Shown here: positions 29,796-38,669 of the stretch, piece after piece | How the letters are laid out: each line of letters begins with the position of its first letter | Position numbering within the stretch: the first letter of the stretch is position 1 | NCBI GenBank assembly: GCA_033763435.1 | Contig: JANRKN010000037.1 | Location: forward strand, 1-64,000 | DNA: 64,000 bases | From: JANRKN01 sp033763435 | GTDB lineage: Bacteria; Planctomycetota; Phycisphaerae; Phycisphaerales; UBA1924 | Reading direction: 5' to 3' | Translations under genes and position numbers: made by a program | The notes under the pieces: generated by a model | Told to the model about the DNA's origin: nothing | Databases searched by the model: none | What the model saw: the letters and a program-made list of their open reading frames with translations, nothing else

Positions 29796-30443
29796 TTACT
29801 CGGTGCCGTACATTCGGTCGCCCGCATCGCCCAGGCCCGGCATGATGAACCCCTTCTCGTTCAGGCCGCGGTCCAGCGCCGCCGTGTACACGATCACGTC
29901 CGGGTGGTCCTTGCCGATCCGCCGCAAACCCTCCGGCACCGCGACCAGACAGATCATCCGCAGGTCGCGCGCGCCGTTGCGGCGCAGCATCGCGATCGCC
30001 GCGCTCGCCGAGCCCCCCGTCGCCAGCATCGGATCGACCAGAATCACCGGGCCCGAGCCCAGGTCCTTGGGCAGCTTCTCGAGATACGCCCGCGGCTGGA
30101 GCGTGTGCTCATCGCGCGCGAGGCCCAAATGCCCCACCCGCGCCTCGGGGATCAGGTCCATGATCCCCTCGGTCATCCCCAGCCCCGAACGCAGCACGGG
30201 CACCACCGTGATCGGCGCCGCGAGCCGCCGCGCCTTCATCCGCTCCAGCGGCGTATCGACCTCAAACTCCTCGGTCGGGAACGTCCGCGTGACCTCATAC
30301 ACCATCAGGCCCGCGATCTGATACAGCAGCGACCGGAACCCGCGGTGCCCGCGCGTCCGATCGCGCAAGTACGCCAGCTTGTGCTGGATCACCGGGTGAT
30401 CGAACAGACGCAGATTCGGGAACTCGGCGTGGGGTGCGGGCAT
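29796..30443 (-). CDS. upp: Uracil phosphoribosyltransferase
   Basis: This enzyme salvages uracil with PRPP to give UMP. The 215 residues fit the family. LVDPMLATGGSASAAI is the PRPP-binding loop, LRSGLGMTEG the substrate-contact helix, and the C-terminal VYTAALDRGLNEKGFIMPGLGDAGDR the uracil-binding motif. It lies 12 bases downstream of the aminopeptidase gene on the same strand, so the three minus-strand genes (aminopeptidase, upp, small protein) form a probable operon with a divergent promoter next to the CCA-polymerase gene. Confidence 0.96.
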   Translation of the reverse strand: MPAPHAEFPNLRLFDHPVIQHKLAYLRDRTRGHRGFRSLLYQIAGLMVYEVTRTFPTEEFEVDTPLERMKARRLAAPITVVPVLRSGLGMTEGIMDLIPEARVGHLGLARDEHTLQPRAYLEKLPKDLGSGPVILVDPMLATGGSASAAIAMLRRNGARDLRMICLVAVPEGLRRIGKDHPDVIVYTAALDRGLNEKGFIMPGLGDAGDRMYGTE

Positions 30444-30455
30444 CGCGCGGGCTCC

Positions 30456-31835
30456 TTACTTCTTGCCGCCCGAACGGGCAGCGGTGCGGGCCTTCGTGCC
30501 GGTCTTTCGTGCGGGTGACTTCGTCGCGGGCTTCCTCGCGCTGGGCTTCGCGGTCTTCTTCCCGCGCCCAGGCCGCGCGGGCAGCACGAACGACCGCTCG
30601 TTCCACAGCTTCTCCAGCCGCTCATCCAGCGACCCGCCCGCCGGCAGCCGCTCGCCGCACGCGATCAGCAGGTCGACCATGTTGTGATAGTCCGCGACCG
30701 ACACAAACTCTCGCGCGACCCGCGGCAGGCCCTGGAACGTTCCCGCCTGAACCTCCGCCAGGTTCGCCATGTTGTGATAGTTCCCCAGCGGCAGGCACAC
30801 GCACGTCGACTCGTACCCCGCGTTGACGAACACCGAACTCTCGCACGCGCCCCCGGCCATCAGCTTGCGTTGCCATTTCCACGCGGGCACGTCGCTGTTC
30901 TTCTGCGCTGCTGTGGGCGTCGAGGGCCCGCCCGCGATCTCTTCCGCGCGCCGCGCCACCGCGTCGGTCAGCGTCGGCGAGAAGACCGAGATCCGGTCCC
31001 CCACGCGGACGATCGGCCCGCCCCCGATCGGCGACTCGGCAAAGCTCCGCGAGTTCTCCAGGTTGATCACGCGCGCGTTCGTCGGCACCGTCCGCGCCCG
31101 GCACGCGCCGATCGCGCCCACAAACCCGATCTCTTCCGCCAGCGTGAACAGCAGGCAGACCTCCCGCGTCAGGGTCTTCCGCCGCTCGATCAGCACATCG
31201 AACGCCGACAGCGCCGCCGCCACGGCCGCGAGATCGTCGCACGCATCCGTATGGATCAGCCCATCGATGATCTGCGCCCGCTCCAGCAGCCAGCGCCCGA
31301 CGTCGCCCACCGCGATGTTCGCGTGCGCCGTCTCGTCGTCACCGTCCAGCTCCACCAGATAATGCTTGAACGGGCTGGCCGCGCCCTTGACGATCGCCGG
31401 GGGCGCGCCCGCGGGCGGCGTCCCGCTCGTCTCGCCCGTGATCGTCCCCGCGTGGGGCGTCCCGTGCGCATCAAACACCTCGATCCGCGCCTCGCGGAAG
31501 TACTCGTCCATCACCCCGCCGCGGAACGACACCTCAAGCACGCCCGGCGCGACGATGCGCTCAACGACAAATGCCGGATGATCCAGGTGCGCCGTGATCC
31601 ACAGAGGCCTCGCGTCAGCACCCTTGCCGCGCTTGCTCCCCGGCGCGAGCCTCAGCACCATGTTCCCGCACGCGTCGCGCGTGAGCCGCGCCGCCGGACG
31701 GTCCTTGGCCCAGGCCTCGATCCATCGCTCCACGCGGAACTCGCGCCCCGCGGCGGTCGGAATCTGCGTGATCTCCAGCAGCCAGCGCTCATGCTGCGCT
31801 CGCGCCCGCGGGCTCGGCGGCTCAAAGGTGCTCAT
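30456..31835 (-). CDS. M42/M28-like aminopeptidase with a Lys/Arg-rich C-terminal tail
   Basis: This 459-residue zinc peptidase belongs to the MH clan. TAHLDHPAF gives the first metal His and Asp, HTDACDDLAAVAAAL the bridging Asp, AEEIGFVGA the Glu-Glu catalytic pair, and LPLGNYHNM the last His. A small domain (residues ~95-180) is inserted after the first motif, as in M42 enzymes. The final ~35 residues are almost all Lys, Ala, Arg, Thr and Pro, resembling histone H1-like tails and unusual for a peptidase. The tail begins right after VLPARPGRGK. No signal peptide. Probable operon with upp. The basic tail may bind nucleic acid or polyanions; that is inference. Confidence 0.82.
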   Translation of the reverse strand: MSTFEPPSPRARAQHERWLLEITQIPTAAGREFRVERWIEAWAKDRPAARLTRDACGNMVLRLAPGSKRGKGADARPLWITAHLDHPAFVVERIVAPGVLEVSFRGGVMDEYFREARIEVFDAHGTPHAGTITGETSGTPPAGAPPAIVKGAASPFKHYLVELDGDDETAHANIAVGDVGRWLLERAQIIDGLIHTDACDDLAAVAAALSAFDVLIERRKTLTREVCLLFTLAEEIGFVGAIGACRARTVPTNARVINLENSRSFAESPIGGGPIVRVGDRISVFSPTLTDAVARRAEEIAGGPSTPTAAQKNSDVPAWKWQRKLMAGGACESSVFVNAGYESTCVCLPLGNYHNMANLAEVQAGTFQGLPRVAREFVSVADYHNMVDLLIACGERLPAGGSLDERLEKLWNERSFVLPARPGRGKKTAKPSARKPATKSPARKTGTKARTAARSGGKK

Positions 31836-31924
31836 GCCCCGATGGTACCAAGCCTCTCCCGGACCCGTCCCTCCGCTCGTCGCCCGGCAGCGCCCGCCCG
31901 CCCGCGATACAGTGCCGGTATTCC
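31836..31924. promoter_or_regulatory. Divergent spacer between the aminopeptidase and CCA-polymerase genes
   Basis: This 89-base spacer must carry both promoters or rely on upstream sequence inside the genes. GATACAGTGCCGG near 31911 contains a TACAGT-like -10 on the plus strand, with no matching -35. Nothing else stands out. Confidence 0.25.
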
Positions 31925-33364
31925 ATGGGTCAACCCCGCGCAGGACATCTGACCGGGGGTGAGGGACGAGACTCGGCCGTGGCTCGCTCGGCCGCGCTCA
32001 AGGTCGTCCGTGCCCTGCGCGCCAAGGGCTTCACCGCCTTCTTCGCGGGCGGCTGCGTCCGCGACGAGCTGCTGGGCCTGGACCCCACCGACTACGACAT
32101 CGCCACCGACGCCCGCCCAGACGCGCTGCGCTCCATCTTCCCGCGCGTCGCCGAGGTCGGCGCGGCCTTCGGCGTCATGCTCGTCCGCGAGGGCCGCGCG
32201 GTCGTCGAGGTCGCCACCTTTCGCGCCGATGGCGAATACACCGACCGTCGCCGCCCCGACCGCGTGCACTTCTCCGGGCCCCTTGAAGACGCCAAGCGCC
32301 GGGACTTCACCATCAACGCCCTCTTCCTCGACCCCGACCCCGCCGCTGACCTTCGCGAGCGCGCCGCCGCGGGCCCCGCCGAGGCCGAAATCGCCGGCGC
32401 CCGCGCGACCATCTCGCTCTTGCCCGAACGCCCCGCCGACCCCCAACATGCTCACCCGCGGGGTCTGGTGATCGACTTCGTCGGAGGCCGCGCGGATCTT
32501 GACGCCCGGCTTCTTCGCGCGGTGGGCGATGCCGACCAGCGCCTGGCCGAGGACCATCTCCGCGCTCTGCGGGCGGTGCGATTCGCCGCGAGGCTGGACC
32601 TGGCGATCGATCCCGCCACGGCCTCGGCGGTCCGGCGCCACGCGGTCGAGCTCGCCGGCATCTCGCGCGAGCGCATCGGCGACGAGATCCGCCGGATGTT
32701 CGCCCATCCCACCCGCGCCAAGGCCGCGGCGTTGCTCACCGACCTCGCCTTGGACGGACCAACGCTCACCGAACCCTCTCTCAGCGCGCCCGACGCCCCC
32801 TCTCGCGCCCCTTCCTCGCCGCTGCTTTCGCGCCTGCCTCCGGACGCGCCCTTGGGCACCTCGCTGGCCGCGTGGGCGCTCGCGCGCGGGCACGTGCCCC
32901 AGGCGGGCGAGGTCAACGACGCGCTCGTCCGGCGCTATCGCGCTGCGCTCTGCCTGAGCAACATCGAGCGCGACCAGTTCGCCGACGTCCTCCGCGCCCT
33001 CGTCCTGCTCGGGCTCCCCGGCGCGCCCGACGAGCCGTGGTGGAATCGCCTGGGCGTCGCCGGTCGCAAGCGCTCGGCCGCGGTCCCCGCCTTCGCCCAC
33101 GCCCTCTTGCTGCTCGAGCTGGTCGACCCCACGCGGGCCGGGCTGATCCGCTCCGATGTCGCGGTGCTCGAGGCCTCGCCCACAGGCTTGGCCCCCCCGG
33201 CGTTCCTGGGCGGCGAGGACCTCATCGCCCTGGGCCTCCGCCCGGGGCCTGAGTTCAAGAAGACGCTCGACGCGATCTACGACGCGCAGCTCGAGGGTCG
33301 GGTGCTCACGCGCGAGCAGGCCGTGGCGCTGGCGCGCGGGCTGATCCAGACCGCGAGCACCTGA
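31925..33364 (+). CDS. CCA tRNA nucleotidyltransferase/poly(A) polymerase family protein
   Basis: This class II nucleotidyltransferase of 479 residues probably adds or repairs the CCA end of tRNAs. The tRNA-His in this window does not encode CCA, which fits. FFAGGCVRDELLG and DPTDYDIATDA carry the catalytic Asp pair, RADGEYTD and RRDFTINALFLDP the NTP-binding region, and DHLRALRAVRFAARL with RIGDEIRRM the helical neck. The middle (residues ~155-180) is expanded, and the C-terminus has a long low-similarity helical region. A GTG at 31979 is an alternative start after GAGGGA. Poly(A) polymerase (PcnB) is the alternative identity; the two cannot be separated by eye. Confidence 0.85.
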   Translation: MGQPRAGHLTGGEGRDSAVARSAALKVVRALRAKGFTAFFAGGCVRDELLGLDPTDYDIATDARPDALRSIFPRVAEVGAAFGVMLVREGRAVVEVATFRADGEYTDRRRPDRVHFSGPLEDAKRRDFTINALFLDPDPAADLRERAAAGPAEAEIAGARATISLLPERPADPQHAHPRGLVIDFVGGRADLDARLLRAVGDADQRLAEDHLRALRAVRFAARLDLAIDPATASAVRRHAVELAGISRERIGDEIRRMFAHPTRAKAAALLTDLALDGPTLTEPSLSAPDAPSRAPSSPLLSRLPPDAPLGTSLAAWALARGHVPQAGEVNDALVRRYRAALCLSNIERDQFADVLRALVLLGLPGAPDEPWWNRLGVAGRKRSAAVPAFAHALLLLELVDPTRAGLIRSDVAVLEASPTGLAPPAFLGGEDLIALGLRPGPEFKKTLDAIYDAQLEGRVLTREQAVALARGLIQTAST

Positions 33365-33664
33365 ATCGACCGCTTCGACCCTCTCCCCGGGGGCCGCCGC
33401 GGGGCCCGGTTGCGCCTCCAACCCCTCCCCGGGCCCGGGCCCGAAGATTCGGCGGCGACGGGGAACCAAAGCCGATCCGCGAGCGTCCGATCCGGCGGGG
33501 ATCTCCGCGCACCGGCTGCCCACCGGGGGTTCGTGCCCGACCGGCGGGTATTCACCCGCGGGCTTGGGAGCCTCGGCGGCGTCGGTTACAATCTCGGCCC
33601 GGTCAGTTCGTCGGTCTGAGGCACGTTGGCGGGTGCGGACGTGAGCGAAAAGAAGGTGGCCCGT
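33365..33664 (+). other. Promoter-bearing gap upstream of the secreted ClpP-fold pair
   Basis: No gene is visible. Just after the CCA-polymerase stop, runs of C and G (CCCCGGGGGCC, GGGGCCCGG) could form terminator-like hairpins without a T tract. A well-spaced promoter lies at 33564-33592, giving a leader of about 65 bases before ATG 33665. Confidence 0.5.
33564..33592 (+). promoter_or_regulatory. Sigma-70-type promoter for the ClpP-fold gene pair
   Basis: TTGGGA (33564-33569) and TACAAT (33587-33592) are separated by exactly 17 bases. TACAAT matches five of six -10 consensus positions. This is the best promoter match in the window and lies ~70 bases before the first secreted ClpP-fold gene. 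Confidence 0.6.
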
Positions 33665-35218
33665 ATGAATCGAATGCGGTCGTCGTCGATGCACAGCTGG
33701 TCCCGGTCTTGCACGAGCCGCCTGCTCGGCTCGCTCTCGGGCGTGACGCTCGCCGCGGCGATGCTGCTCGCGACCGCGGGCGCCGCGACGCCGGTGCTCG
33801 CTCAGGCCTCGGGTCAGGGTGGTAGCCAGGCTGCCAAGACCCCCGAGCGCGCCAAGCTCATCTTCAAGGACGGCACCGTCCGCGAGGGCGAGATCCTCAC
33901 CGAGACCGACACCACGATCCGCTTCAAGGGCTCGATCAACGGCCTGCCGTTCGAGGTCGAGTACAAGAAGGCCGACCTGCTCAAGATCGAACGCCTCGCC
34001 AGCACCCCCGCCGACGCGGCGCCCGCCGTGCCCGCGGTGCCCGTCGCGACCGCCGCCAAGGCCGAGCCCACGGCCTCGCCCGCCAGCTCGGGCGACAAGA
34101 AGAAGGTGTACTGGATCGAGCTCAAGGGCGAGTTCGGCGTCGACATCGCCGAGACCCCGCTGCGTCAGGCCGTGCGCGACGCGCAGAACAACAAGGCCGA
34201 CGTCCTGCTGCTTTCGCTGGAGAACGACTGGAGCGAGGGCATCCAGGACCTGCCGAGCGATCCGGAGCTGGGCGAGTTCGACGAGCTGTTCCGCGCCGAG
34301 AAGTTCGCCCCGATCCTGAGCACCGAGCTCATCGAGAACTTCGACACGCCGCCCAAGGTGGTGTTCTGGGTCAAGCAGGCGATGGGCGGCGCCGCGTTCC
34401 TCCCCATGGTCGCACCCACGATTTACTTCGCGCCCGAAGGCCGGATGGGCGGCATCGGCAACCTCTCAACCATGTTCGGCTCGATCGGCGATGAGGTCGT
34501 CCGCCAGAAGCAGTACTCCCTCCGCATGGCCCATGCCGAGGGCATGGCGATCCTCGGCGGGCACGACTACCGCATCATGCGCGCGATGGCCCGCATCGAG
34601 TACGTGCTCAGCGTCCGCTTCGAGGGCGGTCGGCCCGTCCTGCTCGAGCGCAAGCCCCAGGGCCCCGACGAAATCCTCCTCACGTGGGAAGGCGTCGACC
34701 CGAACAAGGACTCGATCCGCGACCGCGCCACCGGCGAGGGCAAGGACGTGCTGACCCTCAACGCCAAGCTCGCCCAGGATCTGGGTGTCTCGCAGGGCAC
34801 CGCCGAGAGCATCGACGACCTGCTCTACAAGATGGACCTCTCCCGCTCGGGCGAAGTCATCCGCGGCAACTCGCAGGGCATCTTCCAGCAGTGGCGCCGG
34901 GGCCTCGACAGCGCCAAGCGCACCATCCGCGAGAACCTCCGCAAGTTCGCCGAGACCCAGGTGCAGGGCGACTTCACCGAGCGCACCAAGGCCCGCGGCA
35001 CGCAGCAGCGCATGCTGCAGGAAATCCTCGACCTCCTCAACCGCTACGGTGAGTCCATCTCGGGCCGCTGGCGCGGGCAGAACGGCGTCCCACCGCCCCA
35101 GCAGCTCCGCCTGCGCATCGAGACGCTCAAGATCGAGCAGCTCCTCGACGGGCCCGGCGGCGGCGGCGGTGGTGGGGGCGGCGGCGTGGGCGGCGGCGGG
35201 CGCGGGCCCCGCGGCTAA
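33665..35218 (+). CDS. Secreted ClpP/crotonase-fold protein, probably inactive
   Basis: The protein has 517 residues. A signal peptide (residues ~25-48, LSGVTLAAAMLLATAGAATPVLAQA) is followed by a small beta domain (LIFKDGTVREGEIL...IRFKG) shared with the next gene, an Ala/Pro linker, and a ClpP-like core (VYWIELKGEFGVDI, DVLLLSLENDW, VVFWVKQAMGGAAFLP, TIYFAPEGRMGG). Where serine proteases of this fold and the neighbour have Ser-Ala, this one has Gly-Gly (AMGGAAF), so the nucleophile is missing. A C-terminal helical segment and a Gly-rich tail end the protein. The ATG at 33665 has AAGGTGG upstream; a TTG at 33626 is in frame. Exact role unknown. Confidence 0.7.
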   Translation: MNRMRSSSMHSWSRSCTSRLLGSLSGVTLAAAMLLATAGAATPVLAQASGQGGSQAAKTPERAKLIFKDGTVREGEILTETDTTIRFKGSINGLPFEVEYKKADLLKIERLASTPADAAPAVPAVPVATAAKAEPTASPASSGDKKKVYWIELKGEFGVDIAETPLRQAVRDAQNNKADVLLLSLENDWSEGIQDLPSDPELGEFDELFRAEKFAPILSTELIENFDTPPKVVFWVKQAMGGAAFLPMVAPTIYFAPEGRMGGIGNLSTMFGSIGDEVVRQKQYSLRMAHAEGMAILGGHDYRIMRAMARIEYVLSVRFEGGRPVLLERKPQGPDEILLTWEGVDPNKDSIRDRATGEGKDVLTLNAKLAQDLGVSQGTAESIDDLLYKMDLSRSGEVIRGNSQGIFQQWRRGLDSAKRTIRENLRKFAETQVQGDFTERTKARGTQQRMLQEILDLLNRYGESISGRWRGQNGVPPPQQLRLRIETLKIEQLLDGPGGGGGGGGGGVGGGGRGPRG

Positions 35219-35312
35219 GTCCCTCGTGTCCGCGTTCCTCGTTCGATCCACGCAGATCAGCATCGCCGGCGCCCGCGCTGAACGGGGCCCGGCTTTCGGG
35301 AAGGACTGATTC

Positions 35313-36665
35313 ATGCTCCGACTCTCGCGTCTGACCTCCGCCGTCGCGGCCGCGGCCGCGCTCCTGGCCTCGCTCATCACCCCCGTCGCGACCACCTCCC
35401 GCGCTCACGCCGGCGTCGCGATGTTCGAGCTCGCCTCCACCGACCGCATCACGCTCAAGAGCGGCAAGGTCGTCGAAGGCACCATCCTCAAGGAGCTCGA
35501 CGGCTACATCTGGATCCGCACCCGCTCCAGCGGCATCGAGCGCGAAGAAGTCATCGCGCCCACCGACATTCTTCGCGTCGAGCGCGGCTCGGCCCCCGCC
35601 GCGCCCGACGCTCAGGCCTCCACTCCCACTCCCGCCTCGACGCCCACCACGCCCGCGACCCCCGGCACGCGCATCTCGGGCGCCGCGCCCCGCGCCGTCG
35701 TCATCACCCTCGGCGGGCCCGAGGGCGACATGGTCGGGCTCTACATGACCGCCAAGATCCTCAAGGACATCATCCCCACCATCGAAGAAGAGCTCGGCCC
35801 CAAGGGCGAGCGCGAGCGCATCGTCGTCTTCCGCGTCACCAGCGGCGGCGGCATGCTCCTGGAAATCCAGCGCCTCAGCGACGTCATCCACAACGAGTAC
35901 AAGCCCCGCTTCCGCACCGTCGCGTGGATCCAGTCGGCCATCTCCGCCGCCGCCATGACCGCCCACTGCATGGACGAAATCTACTTCACCCCCCAGGGCA
36001 ACTACGGCGCCTGCACCGGCTGGTCGGGCCAGCTCCAGGCCGTGAAGGACCGCGGCCTCGAAGAAGCCCTCTTCATGATGGAAAAGATCAGCGCCCGCGG
36101 CGGGCACGACCCCCGCGTCATGCGCGCCATGCAGATCGACGAGCCCCTCAGCGCCGATATCGATGAGAACGGCGACGTCACCTGGTACCAGAACGAAGAC
36201 GGACGCTTCGTCCTCAACCGCAAGGGCTACATCCTCACCTTCAACGCCCAGCAGGCCAAGCAGTTCAAGTTCTCCCGCGGCACCGCCATCACCCTCGACG
36301 AACTCCGCAAGGCCATGAACCTCACCGAGGTCGAGTGGGTCGGCAAGCCCACCAAGGGCTCCATCTGGCCCATCTCCCGCGCCGAAGAGCTCAACGTCCG
36401 CTTCCGCAAGCAGGTCAAGGAAGACGAAGAGCGCCAGAACGAGTACTTCACCCTCTTCCAGGTCGGCATGAACCTCGCCGAAGGGCTCCGCGGCGACAAG
36501 GACCGCCAGGCCAAGGTCCTCAAGATCGCCCGCGACAACCTCGACAACATCGAGCGCATGGTCCGCAACAACCCCAACTTCGCCCTCCTCATCGGCCTGC
36601 TCCCCGACCAGTTCAAGGAGTGGGTCGAAGAGCAGCGCAAGAACATCCGCGACCTGGCCCGCTGA
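35313..36665 (+). CDS. Secreted ClpP/crotonase-fold protein, paralogue of the preceding gene
   Basis: This 450-residue exported protein has a signal peptide (residues ~6-33, ending RAHAG), the same small beta domain (ITLKSGKVVEGTILKELDGYIWIR), a Pro/Thr linker and a ClpP-like domain. The core has AVVITLGGPEGDMVGLYM, VVFRVTSGGGMLLEIQRLSDVI and TVAWIQSAISAAAMTAHCMDEIYFTP. AISAAAM keeps a Ser where the family's nucleophile lies, unlike its partner. The last ~90 residues are charged helices. NfeD/S49-like membrane proteases are the nearest known group, but the second catalytic residue was not located, so activity is unproven. It follows its paralogue by 94 bases in the same direction. Confidence 0.7.
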   Translation: MLRLSRLTSAVAAAAALLASLITPVATTSRAHAGVAMFELASTDRITLKSGKVVEGTILKELDGYIWIRTRSSGIEREEVIAPTDILRVERGSAPAAPDAQASTPTPASTPTTPATPGTRISGAAPRAVVITLGGPEGDMVGLYMTAKILKDIIPTIEEELGPKGERERIVVFRVTSGGGMLLEIQRLSDVIHNEYKPRFRTVAWIQSAISAAAMTAHCMDEIYFTPQGNYGACTGWSGQLQAVKDRGLEEALFMMEKISARGGHDPRVMRAMQIDEPLSADIDENGDVTWYQNEDGRFVLNRKGYILTFNAQQAKQFKFSRGTAITLDELRKAMNLTEVEWVGKPTKGSIWPISRAEELNVRFRKQVKEDEERQNEYFTLFQVGMNLAEGLRGDKDRQAKVLKIARDNLDNIERMVRNNPNFALLIGLLPDQFKEWVEEQRKNIRDLAR

Positions 36666-36684
36666 GCCTGCCCCCACACGTCCC

Positions 36685-36721
36685 GCAGGCCCGTCCGCAC
36701 CCCGGGCGGGCCTGCTTCGTT
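36685..36721 (+). terminator. Intrinsic terminator after the ClpP-fold pair
   Basis: GCAGGCCCGTCCG (36685-36697) pairs with CGGGCGGGCCTGC (36703-36715) as a 13-bp stem with one G-U pair and a 5-base loop CACCC. It is followed by TTCGTTT, a broken T run. Confidence 0.75.
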
Positions 36722-36806
36722 TCTCCGCCCGACGCCCCACACCCGCCACAACACTCACCGCACACCCCGGCGCCCCGCGCCGACGCGGCCCACCCAAGGA
36801 CCACGA

Positions 36807-38579
36807 ATGACCGCCACCGCCGCCCGACCCACGCCCGGCTTTGTTCCTCCCGTGCTCGACGCGACCAAGTGGGACCTGATCCGTCCGCTGCTCGAGGGCC
36901 TGCGCGACCGCGAGGTGAACTCGGCCTCGGAGTTGGAAACCTGGCTGCTGGACCGTTCCGAGCTCGAGGCCGCGATCAGCGAGAGCGAGGCGGTGCTCTA
37001 CATCAACATGACCTGCGACACGGGCGACGCCGCCGCGGCGCAGGCGTACCGCGAGCACATCGAGACGATCCCGCCCAAGGTCAAGCCCATCGCCTTCGAG
37101 CTGGACAAGAAGCAGGCGGCGCTGTTCGCGCGGTTTGGTTCGGGCCTGGGCCCCGCCGGGCGCTACACCGTGCTCGAGCGCGACACCCGCGCCGCCGTCG
37201 AGCTCTTCCGCGACGAAAACGTTCCGATCGAGACCGAGCTTGCCAAGCTCGGCCAGCGCTTTGAAGAGCTCTCGGGCGCGATGAGCGTGCAGTTCGAAGG
37301 GCGCGAGCAGACGCTCCCCCAGATGGGCAAGTATCAGGAGATGACCGACCGCGCGATCCGCGAGGCGGCCTGGCGCGCCGTCGCCGACCGTCGCCTCAAG
37401 GACGCCGAGGCGCTGGACTCGATCTACGACGAGATGGTCACGCTGCGCCATCGCGTCGCGAAGAACGCGGGCTTTGAGAACTACGTGGGCTACGCGTTCA
37501 AGAGCAAGCTGCGCTTTGACTACACGCCCAAGCACTGCCGCGACTTTCACGAGGCGTGCCGGCGTCACGTCGTGCCGCTGGTCGCCGAGTGGGACCGCCG
37601 CCGCGCCTCGCAGCTCAAGATCCCCTTCGAACAGCTCAGGCCGTGGGACCTGTCGGTCGATCCGCTGGGCCGCGGGCCTCTGCGCCCCTTCGAGGGCGGG
37701 CGCGAACTGGTGAGCAAGTCCGTCGCGGTCTTCCAGAGCCTGGACCCGCGGCTGGCGAAGATGCTCAGCTCGATGGGCGACGGCGCGAACACGCAGGGCG
37801 CCCGCAACGGCGCGTGCCTCGACCTCGACAGCCGCAAGGGCAAAGCGCCGGGCGGATATCAGTACAACCGCGACCGCTCGCGCAAGCCCTTCATCTTCAT
37901 GAACGCCGCGGGCCGCTCCAGCGACGTCACCACCATGCTCCACGAGGCGGGCCACGCCTTCCACTCGATCCTCTCCGACCAGGAGCCGCTGCTGGCGTAC
38001 CGCCACTCGCCGATCGAGTTCGCCGAGGTCGCGAGCATGAGCATGGAGCTGCTCACGATCCCGCACATGCGCGCGTTCTATCCGAGCGACGAAGAGTTCT
38101 CGCGCGCGACGCGCCTGCAGCTCGAGCGCTCCGTCGGCATCCTGCCCTGGATCGCGACGATCGACGCGTTCCAGCACTGGATCTACGAGCACCCCGACGC
38201 CGCGACCAGCGCCCGCCGGGCCGAGCGCACCGCCGCGTGGCTCGAGCTCGAGCAGTCCTTCGGCCATCCGGTCAACTGGCAGGGCCTCCACGCCTACCGC
38301 GCCACCATGTGGCACCGCCAGTTGCACCTCTTCACGCACCCGTTCTACTACATCGAGTACGGCATCGCGCAGCTCGGCGCCCTCCAGCTCTGGCTCATGA
38401 GCCTCGAGCGCGGACCCACCGAGGCCGTCTCGCACTACCTCAAGGCCCTCGCCCTGGGCGGCAGCAAGCCCCTGCCCGAGCTCTTCGCCGCCGCGGGCCT
38501 CACCTTCGACTTCGGCCCCGACACCGTCGCGCGCCTCACCGACCGCGTCCGCAAGGAAATGGAGAAGCTCCCCGAGTGA
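36807..38579 (+). CDS. M3 family oligoendopeptidase (PepF-like)
   Basis: This 590-residue zinc metallopeptidase cleaves oligopeptides in the cytoplasm. The zinc motif H379-E-A-G-H383 lies in TMLHEAGHAFHS, and the third ligand is within FAEVASMSMELL about 25 residues on. HPFYYIEYGIAQLGALQLW is the M3B C-terminal signature with substrate Tyr and His residues. The N-terminal ~200 residues are the helical cap. No signal peptide. Length and motif order match the PepF/M3B branch. A strong terminator-type hairpin is shared with the convergent PEP-CTERM gene. Confidence 0.92.
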   Translation: MTATAARPTPGFVPPVLDATKWDLIRPLLEGLRDREVNSASELETWLLDRSELEAAISESEAVLYINMTCDTGDAAAAQAYREHIETIPPKVKPIAFELDKKQAALFARFGSGLGPAGRYTVLERDTRAAVELFRDENVPIETELAKLGQRFEELSGAMSVQFEGREQTLPQMGKYQEMTDRAIREAAWRAVADRRLKDAEALDSIYDEMVTLRHRVAKNAGFENYVGYAFKSKLRFDYTPKHCRDFHEACRRHVVPLVAEWDRRRASQLKIPFEQLRPWDLSVDPLGRGPLRPFEGGRELVSKSVAVFQSLDPRLAKMLSSMGDGANTQGARNGACLDLDSRKGKAPGGYQYNRDRSRKPFIFMNAAGRSSDVTTMLHEAGHAFHSILSDQEPLLAYRHSPIEFAEVASMSMELLTIPHMRAFYPSDEEFSRATRLQLERSVGILPWIATIDAFQHWIYEHPDAATSARRAERTAAWLELEQSFGHPVNWQGLHAYRATMWHRQLHLFTHPFYYIEYGIAQLGALQLWLMSLERGPTEAVSHYLKALALGGSKPLPELFAAAGLTFDFGPDTVARLTDRVRKEMEKLPE

Positions 38580-38607
38580 GGCCCGTCTCGACTCGCACGC
38601 AAACGAC

Positions 38608-38640
38608 AAGGCCCCCGATCGCTCGGGGGCCTTCTTCGTT
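38608..38640. terminator. Bidirectional terminator between convergent pepF-like and PEP-CTERM genes
   Basis: AAGGCCCCCGA (38608-38618) pairs perfectly with TCGGGGGCCTT (38623-38633) around TCGC. On the plus strand CTTCGTT follows; on the minus strand GTCGTTTG follows. It lies between two convergent stop codons and can serve both. Confidence 0.8.
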
Positions 38641-38669
38641 GATGTGAGTTGTCCGTTGCCCGGCCGCGC

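Noticed and set aside
35127..38609. A 1160-codon minus-strand open frame across the ClpP-fold pair and the M3 peptidase gene
   Set aside because: It is antisense to three well-supported genes and has low-complexity composition with no start context.
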